Part shown: positions 47,395-56,321 of the stretch, piece after piece | How positions within the stretch are numbered: position 1 is the first letter of the stretch | Layout: every line of letters starts with the position of its first letter | Assembly (NCBI GenBank): GCA_020852705.1 | Contig: JADZAP010000006.1 | Coordinates: 1-64,000 of the forward strand | Length of the DNA: 64,000 nucleotides | Source of the DNA: Ignavibacteria bacterium | GTDB taxonomy: Bacteria; Bacteroidota; Ignavibacteria; Tepidaquicellales; OLB5 | Direction of reading: 5' to 3' | Position numbers and translations under genes: made by a program | Notes under the pieces: generated by a model | What the model was told of the DNA's origin: nothing | Databases searched by the model: none | The model's input: the letters and a program-made list of their open reading frames with translations, nothing else

Positions 47395-48726
47395 ATGGCT
47401 AAAACAAAAAAAGAAAATCCAACTGCAAAAAGATTAGAAGCAATTGAAAAAGAAATTTCAGAACTCAGTGTACAAAGAGATGAACTTAAAGCTCATTGGC
47501 TGCTGGAAAAAGATATGATTTCAGGTATCCGGAATATGAAGGAAGAGCTTGATAAATTAAAAACAGATGCAGATAATTTTGAAAGACAAGGTGATCTTGC
47601 AAAGGTTGCAGAAATTAGATACGGAAAAATGATTGAACTTCAAAAGAAACTTGATGAAAACTCCGCAAAACTAAATGATCTGCAGAAAACAACTAAAATG
47701 CTGAAAGAAGAAGTTGATTCAGAAGATATTGCTGAGATTGTTTCCAAGTGGACAGGTATACCGCTTTCAAAAATGCTTGAGAGCGAACGCGAAAAACTTC
47801 TTCATATAGAAGAGAATCTGCATAACAGAGTTGTTGGACAAGATGAAGCAATTAGTGCCGTAGCAAATGCAATCAGAAGAAGCCGTGCAGGACTGCAGGA
47901 TATAAACCGTCCGATTGGTTCTTTCATCTTCTTAGGGACAACCGGGGTTGGTAAAACTGAGCTTGCAAAAGCTCTTGCTGAATTTCTTTTTGATGATGAA
48001 CATAACCTGATTAGAATTGATATGAGTGAATATATGGAAAAATTTTCGGTTAGCAGACTTATTGGTGCTCCCCCGGGATATGTAGGATATGAAGAAGGGG
48101 GACAGTTAACTGAAGCAGTACGAAGAAAACCGTACAGCGTTGTTTTGCTTGATGAAATAGAAAAAGCTCACCCTGATGTATTTAATATTCTTTTGCAGCT
48201 TCTTGATGACGGCATTTTAACTGATTCACAGGGCAGAACTGTCAATTTTAAAAATACAATTGTTATTATGACTTCAAATCTTGGTTCACATATTATTCAG
48301 GATGAATTGCTTGAATTAACTGATACTAATAAAGATGAAGTCTTAAACAATCTGCGGATTAAACTTTTTGAACTTTTAAGGCAGAAAATTAGACCTGAAA
48401 TACTGAACAGAATTGATGAAGTTGTAATGTTTAAACCTCTTATGAGTGATGAGCTTAGAAAAATTGTTGATATACAATTAAATGGAATCATCAGAATGTT
48501 ATTGAAAAACAATGAAATTAATCTTTCAATAACTGATGATGCTAAAGACTGGCTTGCAAAGATTGGATATGATATAACTTTTGGAGCCAGACCATTAAAA
48601 AGAACAATCCAAAACCATATTACCAATATTTTATCTGAAAAGATTATATCAGGTGAAATTCTCCCCGGAGAGAATGTCAAGGTTACCGTTAATGATGCGG
48701 GAAAATTTTTATTCAACAGTAAATAA
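47395..48726 (+). CDS. clpB: ClpB C-terminal half (rest of M domain, second AAA+ module)
   Basis: About 443 residues from ATG 47395; an in-frame TTG 6 bp earlier is possible. It opens with KKENPTAKRLEAIEKEI, which aligns to the first M-domain helix at the very point where the N-terminal half stops, then continues through RQGDLAKVAEIRYGKM and WTGIPLSKMLESEREKL. NBD2 has Walker A GTTGVGKT (181-188, Thr replacing the usual Pro), Walker B VVLLDEIEKAHP (249-260) and EYMEKFSVSRLIGAPPGYVG. The D2-small domain is complete (FGARPLKRTIQNHI). All catalytic residues look intact, arguing for a working polypeptide. Confidence 0.93.
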   Translation: MAKTKKENPTAKRLEAIEKEISELSVQRDELKAHWLLEKDMISGIRNMKEELDKLKTDADNFERQGDLAKVAEIRYGKMIELQKKLDENSAKLNDLQKTTKMLKEEVDSEDIAEIVSKWTGIPLSKMLESEREKLLHIEENLHNRVVGQDEAISAVANAIRRSRAGLQDINRPIGSFIFLGTTGVGKTELAKALAEFLFDDEHNLIRIDMSEYMEKFSVSRLIGAPPGYVGYEEGGQLTEAVRRKPYSVVLLDEIEKAHPDVFNILLQLLDDGILTDSQGRTVNFKNTIVIMTSNLGSHIIQDELLELTDTNKDEVLNNLRIKLFELLRQKIRPEILNRIDEVVMFKPLMSDELRKIVDIQLNGIIRMLLKNNEINLSITDDAKDWLAKIGYDITFGARPLKRTIQNHITNILSEKIISGEILPGENVKVTVNDAGKFLFNSK

Positions 48727-49054
48727 AATTTAAATTCAACTTTGGATTAACTTTCTGGATAAAAAAAGATCAATTTACATTTTAAATCTTCCAATTTTCC
48801 CTCAAAATGTTATTTAGTGTTATAAGCTAATAACTTTGGAATCAATTTATTTAAATCAAGTATTTTTTTAAAAAATCAATTTGATTTACATAGGTTTATT
48901 TTAAATTTAAAAATTAAGAGATTTCTAAAATCCTGTTAAATAATAAGATATAAATTATTTGTAGGAATTTATTACCCTTGTTGTAAGATAAATAACAATA
49001 TATATTTATTAGTTCAATTTAAATATTTTTTATAATCCATAAAAGGAGCTAATT
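48727..49054. other. AT-rich intergenic stretch
   Basis: No gene, terminator or consensus promoter was recognised. An AGGAG shortly before 49055 is the ribosome binding site of the following gene. Confidence 0.4.
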
Positions 49055-51214
49055 ATGAAGGGCAATTTACTGAAATTGTTATTTACTTTTGTTTTAATGC
49101 TTTGTATTAATTACAATGGTTTTGCACAAGCAGATCAACCTTGGAAATGGGTTCACCCAACTCCTCAGGGAAATACATTAAGATACGTTAAAACTTTTAA
49201 TGCAACCACCTATTATGCACTTGGTTATGCAGGTACATTTATTAAAACAACAAATTCGGGTTCAAACTGGTTTATTACCCACAAAGTTTTTGGGCAACAG
49301 CTAGATAACCAATGGTTTATTTACAGCGGCTGGTTCTTTGATCAGAATACAGGACTTGCATGCGGTGAAAGTGGGAAAGTAAGCAGAACAACAAATGGCG
49401 GTACTTCGTGGGATACTATTTCAACCGGTGTAACCGCTACACTTTATGGTATGCATTTTATAAATACTACTACAGGATTTATGTGCACATCAACCAGCGG
49501 GGATATTTTAAAAACAACGAATGCAGGTTTAAATTGGACTGCAATTTCAACCGGGTCTTCTACAAGTTTATATAATATTTATGCATACGATGTAAACCAT
49601 ATTTATGCAACTTCTTCTTCTGCAAATTTAAGATATACCACAAACGGTGGTACAAACTGGTTAACTGTTTCTACCGGTTCAAGTTCTACATTATACGATG
49701 TCTGCTTTAAGGATGTTAATACAGGATGGGTATGCGGAACATCAACAGCAATTAGAGTAACTACAAATGGGGGTACAAACTGGACCCAAACAAGTACGGG
49801 CTTGCCATCAACCACCTTTTATGAACTTTCATATATTACTTCCGTAAACACTCTATATGCAAGCGGAAACGCAATATATGCATTCAAGAGTACAGATAAC
49901 GGCTCAACCTGGGACTCAGTTCAAATAGCGGCAAACCAAGTTTATATTTCAACACAATATAGTTTAGATAGAAATGGAAGCAGTATGGTAACCGGTGGCG
50001 CTTTTGGACTAATTAATACTTCAACAAACAGCGGTACTAATTGGGTTGCACACAATTATCTTGGTTATGCAGGCACATTAAATGATGTATGGTGTGAAAA
50101 TATGAATGGGAAAGTTATAGCTGTTGGCTCAGTTGCACCAGTCCCCATAATTATTTCTTCCAACGGAGGTATGAACTGGAATTTTACGGCTTCAACTAAT
50201 GTAACTTTTACATGTTATGGTATAAAAATGCTTACTTCTAATACAGGTTATGTTTGCGGCTCAACCAGTATGCTTGCAAAAACAACGAACGGAGGATTAA
50301 ATTGGGATACTACAAAAATTTATCCTACTTCTACTACATTGTATGGCATTGATTTTATTAATACCAGCACAGGATGGACTTCAGGCTCGACAGGCAGGAT
50401 ATTTAAAACAACTGATTCCGGAGCTAATTGGGTACTTCAAACTTCGGGTGTTACAAATACTTTGTACAGCATTGACATGTTTGATGCAAATACCGGTTGG
50501 TTTGTTGGAACAACAGGCAGTATTAGAAAAACCACTGATGGAGGCACTACCTGGACTGCACAAACTCCAGGAACTACCTCATCGTTATATGATGTGCAGA
50601 TGTTTGATGCTAATACAGGATATCTTTGCGGGCTCTCAGGTAATGTGAGAAAAACTACAAATGGAGGAACCGATTGGGATACTGTTACAGTACCATATAC
50701 GAGCAGTCTTTATGCACTTTCTTTTATAAATGTAAATACCGGATTTATTGCAGGTTCATCAGGTTTGACATACAGAACATCAAACGGCGGAAGTTCTTGG
50801 GAAGTATTAAATACAGCAGGCTCTACAACAAATGGTATTTATGCAAGAGGTTATGATTCAGCTTATGCAGTTGCCTCATCTGCTGGAGTTTTCAAACTAC
50901 ATAACCTATTAGTTGGCGGAATTACCTGGAATAATGAAATACCCGAAAGCTACAGACTTGAACAGAATTTTCCGAATCCGTTTAATCCGGTTACTACTAT
51001 AAAATTTGCAATCCCAAAAACTGCTAAAGTAACATTAAAAGTATATGATATATTAGGCAGAGAAGTAGATATATTATTTAACGATATTGAAATGAATGCA
51101 GGGACTGTAAGCTATAAATATGATGCATCTAATCTGGCTAGCGGTATTTACTTCTATTCATTGATAGCAAATAATAATAAAATTGATACAAAAAAAATGG
51201 TTTTGGTGAAATAG
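49055..51214 (+). CDS. T9SS-secreted YCF48/BNR-repeat beta-propeller protein
   Basis: A 719-residue exported protein with a signal peptide ending GFAQ near residue 25. The body is a long series of about 40-50-residue blades, each with an Asp-box/BNR-like TTNGGTNW or TTDGGTTW and a following VxFxDxNTGW strand, as in YCF48-type and sortilin-like propellers. The last 80 residues form a T9SS sorting domain: NFPNPFNPVTTIKFAIP, LKVYDILGREVDIL, NLASGIYFYSL and KKMVLVK. Its role at the surface is unknown; such propellers bind proteins or sugars. A terminator follows at 51253. Confidence 0.88.
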   Translation: MKGNLLKLLFTFVLMLCINYNGFAQADQPWKWVHPTPQGNTLRYVKTFNATTYYALGYAGTFIKTTNSGSNWFITHKVFGQQLDNQWFIYSGWFFDQNTGLACGESGKVSRTTNGGTSWDTISTGVTATLYGMHFINTTTGFMCTSTSGDILKTTNAGLNWTAISTGSSTSLYNIYAYDVNHIYATSSSANLRYTTNGGTNWLTVSTGSSSTLYDVCFKDVNTGWVCGTSTAIRVTTNGGTNWTQTSTGLPSTTFYELSYITSVNTLYASGNAIYAFKSTDNGSTWDSVQIAANQVYISTQYSLDRNGSSMVTGGAFGLINTSTNSGTNWVAHNYLGYAGTLNDVWCENMNGKVIAVGSVAPVPIIISSNGGMNWNFTASTNVTFTCYGIKMLTSNTGYVCGSTSMLAKTTNGGLNWDTTKIYPTSTTLYGIDFINTSTGWTSGSTGRIFKTTDSGANWVLQTSGVTNTLYSIDMFDANTGWFVGTTGSIRKTTDGGTTWTAQTPGTTSSLYDVQMFDANTGYLCGLSGNVRKTTNGGTDWDTVTVPYTSSLYALSFINVNTGFIAGSSGLTYRTSNGGSSWEVLNTAGSTTNGIYARGYDSAYAVASSAGVFKLHNLLVGGITWNNEIPESYRLEQNFPNPFNPVTTIKFAIPKTAKVTLKVYDILGREVDILFNDIEMNAGTVSYKYDASNLASGIYFYSLIANNNKIDTKKMVLVK

Positions 51215-51252
51215 AAAAAAAGTATCAGGATTACATTTGATCTTCATCAACG

Positions 51253-51280
51253 AGGGGCTTTCAAGCCCCTTGTTTTGTTT
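51253..51280 (+). terminator. Terminator after the propeller gene
   Basis: AGGGGCTT (51253-51260) and AAGCCCCT (51263-51270) form a tight GC-rich hairpin followed by TGTTTTGTTT. Confidence 0.8.
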
Positions 51281-51808
51281 ATGGAATACATCTCCCCCAA
51301 GCAGGTGGAACTGCGGGAGCAGTCAGGAATAGAGGGGGTTTTGTATTAATGAGAACTTCAAAAGTCTTTAAGACTATTGAAGTCTTATCATTAATTGAGA
51401 TGTGCCAGCGGCAGGTCTGTACAGGTAATATTAATGAATAGCATAGCCAATCTCTGTACTCTGCTGCCACTGCGGAACATTCAATTAAAAAATATATATT
51501 TTATTTTTTTAAATCAAATTTTGCTTTAACCCTTTTAAAATTAAAACTTACAAAACAATTAATTATTTCACGGTAAAAGATTATTTGATTTTGGTCATAG
51601 TTTTGGCTTAAAAGCTGTATTATATTTGTTATGAAGCTGTTGATATTACTTAGATATTATAGATATACCCTGAAAATACAGCCACAACCAGCCGTAATGA
51701 TAATCATTAATTCTGAAAAATGATTTGCCTGATTTAAGGATTTCCTGATTTTTTATTTATTTTATTGATATCATGCTAATCCTGTAATCCTTTAAAAAGG
51801 TTTTGAAG
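51281..51808. other. Gene-poor stretch with a large palindrome
   Basis: No supported gene. A minus-strand frame of 63 codons at 51279-51470 was judged not to be a protein. It holds the palindrome at 51355-51383. A TATATTTG at 51621-51628 is an isolated -7-like element about 260 bp before the next gene. Confidence 0.4.
51355..51383. repeat. 29-bp palindrome
   Basis: Arms ACTTCAAAAGTCTT (51355-51368) and AAGACTATTGAAGT (51370-51383) are complementary at 13 of 14 positions around a single central T. No T-run follows, so it is not a simple terminator. It could be an operator, a cruciform, or part of a decayed repetitive element. Confidence 0.6.
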
Positions 51809-51842
51809 TTGTAATTTGCCAAATTGTGTGTTATTTTATGAT
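51809..51842 (+). repeat. Upstream repeat, copy 1
   Basis: The segment TTGTAATTTGCC...GTGTGTTATTTTATGAT is shared, with about three differences over 34 bp, with 54772-54805. Both copies lie 40-80 bp before a paralogous T9SS cargo gene whose signal peptide starts MRIFNLKTYK. This shows the duplicated unit included the promoter region. Confidence 0.65.
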
Positions 51843-51886
51843 AATACTAATAGATTCCTGTGAGAAAATTATTAAATAAAGAACTT

Positions 51887-52306
51887 ATGAGAATATTTAA
51901 CTTAAAAACCTATAAAATAGCTAAACTTGGACTAATATTTATTTTTAGTTTAATTTTTTGCCAAAGTTTAAGCAGCCAGTTTTATTGGCAGAAAACTTAC
52001 TCTGCTGGAGGCGATGAAGAAGCTTTTGATATCTGCGAAGCTGATAATAACAATTATTATATAGTAGGTTTAACCGCACCTTCCTTCCGTAATGGATATG
52101 TAATAAAAATTAATGAATTCGGAGATACAATTTGGACCAAAACATATTTATTTATCGGTGAAATTTATACTGTTGCTCCGACAAATGACGGTGGCTGTAT
52201 TTTTGCAGGATATACAGGTCAGGCTTTTGCCTGTAGAATTAATTCCGATGGGGATACTTTATGGGTAAGGCAATACAATACGATAAATTTTCAGGATATA
52301 AAATAA
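51887..52306 (+). pseudogene. T9SS cargo protein, 5' fragment cut by a nonsense codon
   Basis: Start placed at ATG 51887 because the third paralogue (54850) begins with the same MRIFNLKTYK; a GTG at 51860 is also in frame. A signal peptide (LGLIFIFSLIFCQSLSSQ) is followed by propeller-like blades (GDTIWTKTY, TNDGGCIFAGYTGQAFACRI, GDTLWVRQYN). The frame stops at TAA 52304-52306 after FQDIK, but the same frame continues with TLDGNYILCG. The neighbouring paralogue reads NDISLTNDGNFILC, so the stop aligns with a Leu: a TTA to TAA change would explain it. Without readthrough the product lacks the sorting domain. Confidence 0.8.
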
Positions 52307-53302
52307 ACATTAGACGGAAATTATATTTTATGCGGAGCTAATTATTTTAACGGGCATTATAATGGTTATGCATGTATGATTGATATAGACGGAAATTTGT
52401 TATGGGAAAAAATATATCCGGCAACTTATACTTTAGATTTAATAAGAGTTGAATTGGCATTGGATGGAGGGTACGTTGTAGGTGGAAAGAAGAAAAATTT
52501 TTCCGGCGGTCCTGAGAATTCCTATTTTGCCAAAATAAATGATACCGGTGCGTTACAATGGGAAAAAGAATACCAACTAAATACTAGCAACATTGTTTCC
52601 GGCATTCAGACAAAAAACAATGGCTATGTATTAACAGGGTGGAGTAATGATAAGTTATATCTGTTGAAGGTTGGTATTAACGGAGACAGTATTTTTACTA
52701 AAATCTTTATAAATACCAGTAATGTATTTTATGGACCTGCATTATTAAAAGAGAATGACAATAAATATTATGCGGCTCATATAAACAACCAAGCTTCCCG
52801 AATTTACTCAGTGGATTCAAATTTTAATGTTATAAATCAAATTACTCTTCAAAGTTCTGAAAATATATGGACTTTATCAATGATAAAGGCTCAAAGCTCG
52901 ATCCCAGGGGATATAATACTTGTTGGCATTACAGCGTTAACACCAGGCAATGAGGAAGCATATGCTGTAAGACTAGATAGTTCTCTTATTCCTCCTCCGC
53001 CAATTGGTATTATTTACTATACAACAATCAATCCATCAGAATATATACTTTTTCAAAATTATCCTAATCCATTTAACCCGGTAACTCAAATTCGGTTTAT
53101 TCTGAAAAAATCGGGTAATATTGAACTCAAAATTTTCGATATAAATGGTAAATTAGTGAGAATACTTATGAATAGTTATTATAACCTGGGTGAACATTAT
53201 ATAAATTTTGAATCAAATGACTTATCAAGTGGTATCTATTTTTATCAATTATTAGTTAATGATAAAGTTATAAATACAAGAAAAATGATTTTATTGAAGT
53301 AA
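52307..53302 (+). pseudogene. T9SS cargo protein, 3' fragment with sorting domain
   Basis: Continues in exactly the same frame as the 5' fragment, directly after the TAA. The first internal ATG is at 52376, but it lacks a signal peptide, so independent export is not possible. It holds further propeller-like blades (YACMIDIDGNLLWEKIYP, GDSIFTKIF) and an intact T9SS sorting domain (NYPNPFNPVTQIRFIL, LKIFDINGKLVRIL, LSSGIYFYQLL, RKMILLK). Its stop is 1 bp from the next paralogue's ATG. The pair should be read as one gene of about 470 codons with a recent point mutation. Confidence 0.8.
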
Positions 53303-53303
53303 A

Positions 53304-54698
53304 ATGAGAAAATTACTGAACATACTTTTAGCTTTACAAACCTTATTAATTATACAAACTTGTTTTGCCCAGAGCATTACATGGCAGAGGCTTTATCATC
53401 CTGTAATGGATGGCTCTGATGAAGTTTTTGACATGTGCACTGCCGGAGGCACTGATATTTTCGTGGTTGGTTTTACTGCGACTCCGCTGAGGAAAATCTA
53501 TCTGCTCAAAATTAACCAATTTGGTGATACTATCTGGACCAGAGTACTGAATAGTGGTGAAGGGTACGCGATTGTGCCTACAAATGATTCAGGATGTATA
53601 TTTGCAGGATATGACGGTGCTTCTTTTGCATGTAAAGTAAATAAAAACGGAATGGTAGTATGGTATAGGAATTATAACTCAGGCAGTGTTAATGATATAT
53701 CGCTCACAAATGACGGTAATTTTATTCTATGCAGCGGCAAAGTTTCAGGTGTTACATTAATCGGTTATGTTATTAAAATCGATACAGCAGGCAATGTAAT
53801 ATGGGAAAAGCCATTTCCTGCAAGTACAGACGAAAGGTTTTACAAGATTGATACGGCTATCGATGGTGGCTATATTATTGTAGGAGATAAGTATGTTTCA
53901 TCGGTTGCTAATAGTATGATTCTGAAGATAAATGACACTGGAGCTGTTCAATGGTATAAGACATATATTTTGAGTTATAATTCAAGTGAGCGAGGTTTTA
54001 TTACTGCTGGTAATAAATATATGACAGTGGGCGTCACAGCCGTATTTCCTAATACAGATAGTTTTAGAGTACACCTGGCAAAAATAAATTTATCCGGAGA
54101 TACAGTATCAACTAAAATTTTTAATGCAAATATTTTTGAAGCTACTCCTTCTATAGCTAAATTAAATGAAAATAGGTTTGCAATCTCTATTTTAAGTACA
54201 TATTACAGCAAAGCAATAATTACTGATAGTAATTTAAATATTATAAGAAGTTTAACGCTTCAGCCTATTGGTGGCTTTACTCATGTATTTTCGGCCTGTA
54301 TTGTACCGGGTACGAATGTAAATGATATTATTTTAGGTGGCTGGGCAGGTTTTGATGCGTATTTAGCAAGAGTTGATAGTTTATTAACTCCTCCTCCCCC
54401 TATCGGAATAGCAAATAGCACAATTTTATTAAGTGACTATAGTTTATTTCAAAATTATCCCAATCCATTTAATTCTGAAACTCTGATAAAATTCACTATA
54501 AACAAAGCTTCTAAAGTAAAAGTTGAAGTATATGATATTTTAGGTAGAAAAATAAGTACTACAATTGAAAATTACTATTTACCGGATGAATACTCTGTTA
54601 GATTTGATGCTGTTAATTTAAGTTCAGGCATATATTTCTATACTCTACTTATTAATGGTCATACGATTTCAACAAAAAAAATGATTTTAATAAAATAA
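53304..54698 (+). CDS. T9SS-secreted propeller-like protein (second paralogue)
   Basis: A 464-residue exported protein with a signal peptide (LLNILLALQTLLIIQTCFAQ). The body repeats blades of the form INQFGDTIWTRVL, NKNGMVVWYRNYN, IDTAGNVIWEKPFP, separated by (T)NDSG/DGGY turns, a seven-bladed propeller by appearance. The C-terminus is a T9SS type A sorting domain (NYPNPFNSETLIKFTI, VEVYDILGRKIST, LSSGIYFYTLL, KKMILIK). It starts 1 bp after the previous paralogue's stop. Its first codons (MRKLLN) match those at 51860. Surface function unknown. Confidence 0.85.
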   Translation: MRKLLNILLALQTLLIIQTCFAQSITWQRLYHPVMDGSDEVFDMCTAGGTDIFVVGFTATPLRKIYLLKINQFGDTIWTRVLNSGEGYAIVPTNDSGCIFAGYDGASFACKVNKNGMVVWYRNYNSGSVNDISLTNDGNFILCSGKVSGVTLIGYVIKIDTAGNVIWEKPFPASTDERFYKIDTAIDGGYIIVGDKYVSSVANSMILKINDTGAVQWYKTYILSYNSSERGFITAGNKYMTVGVTAVFPNTDSFRVHLAKINLSGDTVSTKIFNANIFEATPSIAKLNENRFAISILSTYYSKAIITDSNLNIIRSLTLQPIGGFTHVFSACIVPGTNVNDIILGGWAGFDAYLARVDSLLTPPPPIGIANSTILLSDYSLFQNYPNPFNSETLIKFTINKASKVKVEVYDILGRKISTTIENYYLPDEYSVRFDAVNLSSGIYFYTLLINGHTISTKKMILIK

Positions 54699-54771
54699 AA
54701 TAAAAAACTTATGTTATAAAACGTATCTAAGCAAAAAATTTATAAAAATTAAATAATTTAACCTTAATTGA

Positions 54772-54805
54772 TTGTAATTTGCTGAATAGTGTGTTATTTT
54801 ATGAT
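54772..54805 (+). repeat. Upstream repeat, copy 2
   Basis: Second copy of the 34-bp segment described at 51809-51842, about 45 bp before the third paralogue. Confidence 0.65.
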
Positions 54806-54849
54806 TACTTATTAGAAGTTTCCGAAAAATTTAATAAAAATTTGAAATT

Positions 54850-56310
54850 ATGAGAATATTTAACTTAAAAACCTATAAAACATATAAATTTGCTTTATTA
54901 ATTTTATTAAGCATAATTTTTAGTCAAATTTTAAGCAGTCAGTGTATTACTTGGCAGAGAACATTTGAAAGAAATATCCAATTGGTAGGGAACGATGCTT
55001 GCCAAACGTCAGATGGGAATTTTATGATTACTGGTACAACTATGATTTCCGGGCATGGGTATTCAATTTTTGTTATGAAAATTAACGCTTTAGGGGATAC
55101 GATATGGACCAGAACTGTGCCAAATGCGCCTAATGAAAATGACAATGCAACTGTAATTTCAGCTACAACAGATGGAGGCGTAGTGATTGCGGGTCAAAAT
55201 GATACAGCATGGACTTGCAAGTTTGACATTACCGGAAATTTGATTTGGTATAAGAAGTATTTATTATTTTCAAGATTCAGCGAAGATATAATAAATACAG
55301 ATGATAATGGATTTTTGTTCTGCGGTTTTGTTAATTATTTACCCGGGGCTGCTTTTGTATTTAAGGTAGACTTTGAGGGAAATCTCTTGTGGGATAAAGT
55401 GTTTTCTTCTCAATTTTTAAAGGTGTTTTATTCTGTAACTCAGCATGATGATGGTTTTATTCTAACTGGTTTTAAATCAGAGAGTATCGGTTCACCAAAT
55501 GAAATGATTATATTTTGTATAAATCCAAATGGTGATTCGTTATGGCAAAAGAGTTATTATTTTAATAATCGAAGTTCATCTGGCAGAAAAATAATCAAAT
55601 TAAACAACGATTATTTTATTGGAAGTGGTACAGTAGATTCAAGTAAAGGACAAATAGCTTTTATGAAAATTGATTCAAATGGAGATAGCATTTTTACACA
55701 CAGATTCCCTGTTAATGGAAGAAATAATTATTTTAATAGTTTTGCAATTGCGAATAACAAATTAATCTTTTCTTATGCAAGAGATTCTTCATTTGGATTG
55801 GCGAATAGTTATGGTTTGATTACTGACTTGAACGGTAACATGATTAAGCAAAAAGTTTTTACAAATTCATCATTTGTTTGGGGCTCGTTAAGAGCAATAG
55901 TGCCAATTGCTAATGGCGATATATTGTTTGCAGGTACCGGGCAATTACAGCCAAGTACAAGAGTAATCTATGCTGTTAGAACAGACAGTTTATTAAATAC
56001 TTCTGAATATATAGGTGTAGAACAAACTTCAAGTAATGTGCCAAAGAGTTTTTATCTCTTTAATAATTATCCAAACCCTTTCAATTCAAGCACTAATATA
56101 GAATTTCAATTGTCCAAAAGTGCATTCATAGTGCTTCAGATTTTTGATATAAATGGAAAATTGGTAGATGTACTTAAGAATGAATATTTGAATACGGGAA
56201 GATACAAAACACAATGGTATGCAAATAATTACTCAAGCGGCGTATATTTTGTTAAAATAACTTCTGCCTTCAAAGAAATATATTCAATAAAGATGTTATT
56301 AATAAAATAA
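54850..56310 (+). CDS. T9SS-secreted propeller-like protein (third paralogue)
   Basis: A 486-residue exported protein: signal peptide from MRIFNLKTYK through FALLILLSIIFSQILSSQ, then ITWQRTFERN and blades INALGDTIWTRTV, DITGNLIWYKKY, DFEGNLLWDKVF, NPNGDSLWQKSY. The T9SS sorting domain is intact (NYPNPFNSSTNIEFQL, LQIFDINGKLVDVL, YSSGVYFVKI, KMLLIK). It shares its upstream 34-bp repeat and signal sequence with the broken gene at 51887. It was probably formed by tandem duplication. Surface role unknown. Confidence 0.87.
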   Translation: MRIFNLKTYKTYKFALLILLSIIFSQILSSQCITWQRTFERNIQLVGNDACQTSDGNFMITGTTMISGHGYSIFVMKINALGDTIWTRTVPNAPNENDNATVISATTDGGVVIAGQNDTAWTCKFDITGNLIWYKKYLLFSRFSEDIINTDDNGFLFCGFVNYLPGAAFVFKVDFEGNLLWDKVFSSQFLKVFYSVTQHDDGFILTGFKSESIGSPNEMIIFCINPNGDSLWQKSYYFNNRSSSGRKIIKLNNDYFIGSGTVDSSKGQIAFMKIDSNGDSIFTHRFPVNGRNNYFNSFAIANNKLIFSYARDSSFGLANSYGLITDLNGNMIKQKVFTNSSFVWGSLRAIVPIANGDILFAGTGQLQPSTRVIYAVRTDSLLNTSEYIGVEQTSSNVPKSFYLFNNYPNPFNSSTNIEFQLSKSAFIVLQIFDINGKLVDVLKNEYLNTGRYKTQWYANNYSSGVYFVKITSAFKEIYSIKMLLIK

Positions 56311-56321
56311 ACTTTACGGTC

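Noticed and set aside
51279-51470. Minus-strand 63-codon open frame
   Set aside because: Starts and ends in mixed-composition intergenic DNA, spans the palindrome, has no ribosome binding site and no protein-like pattern.
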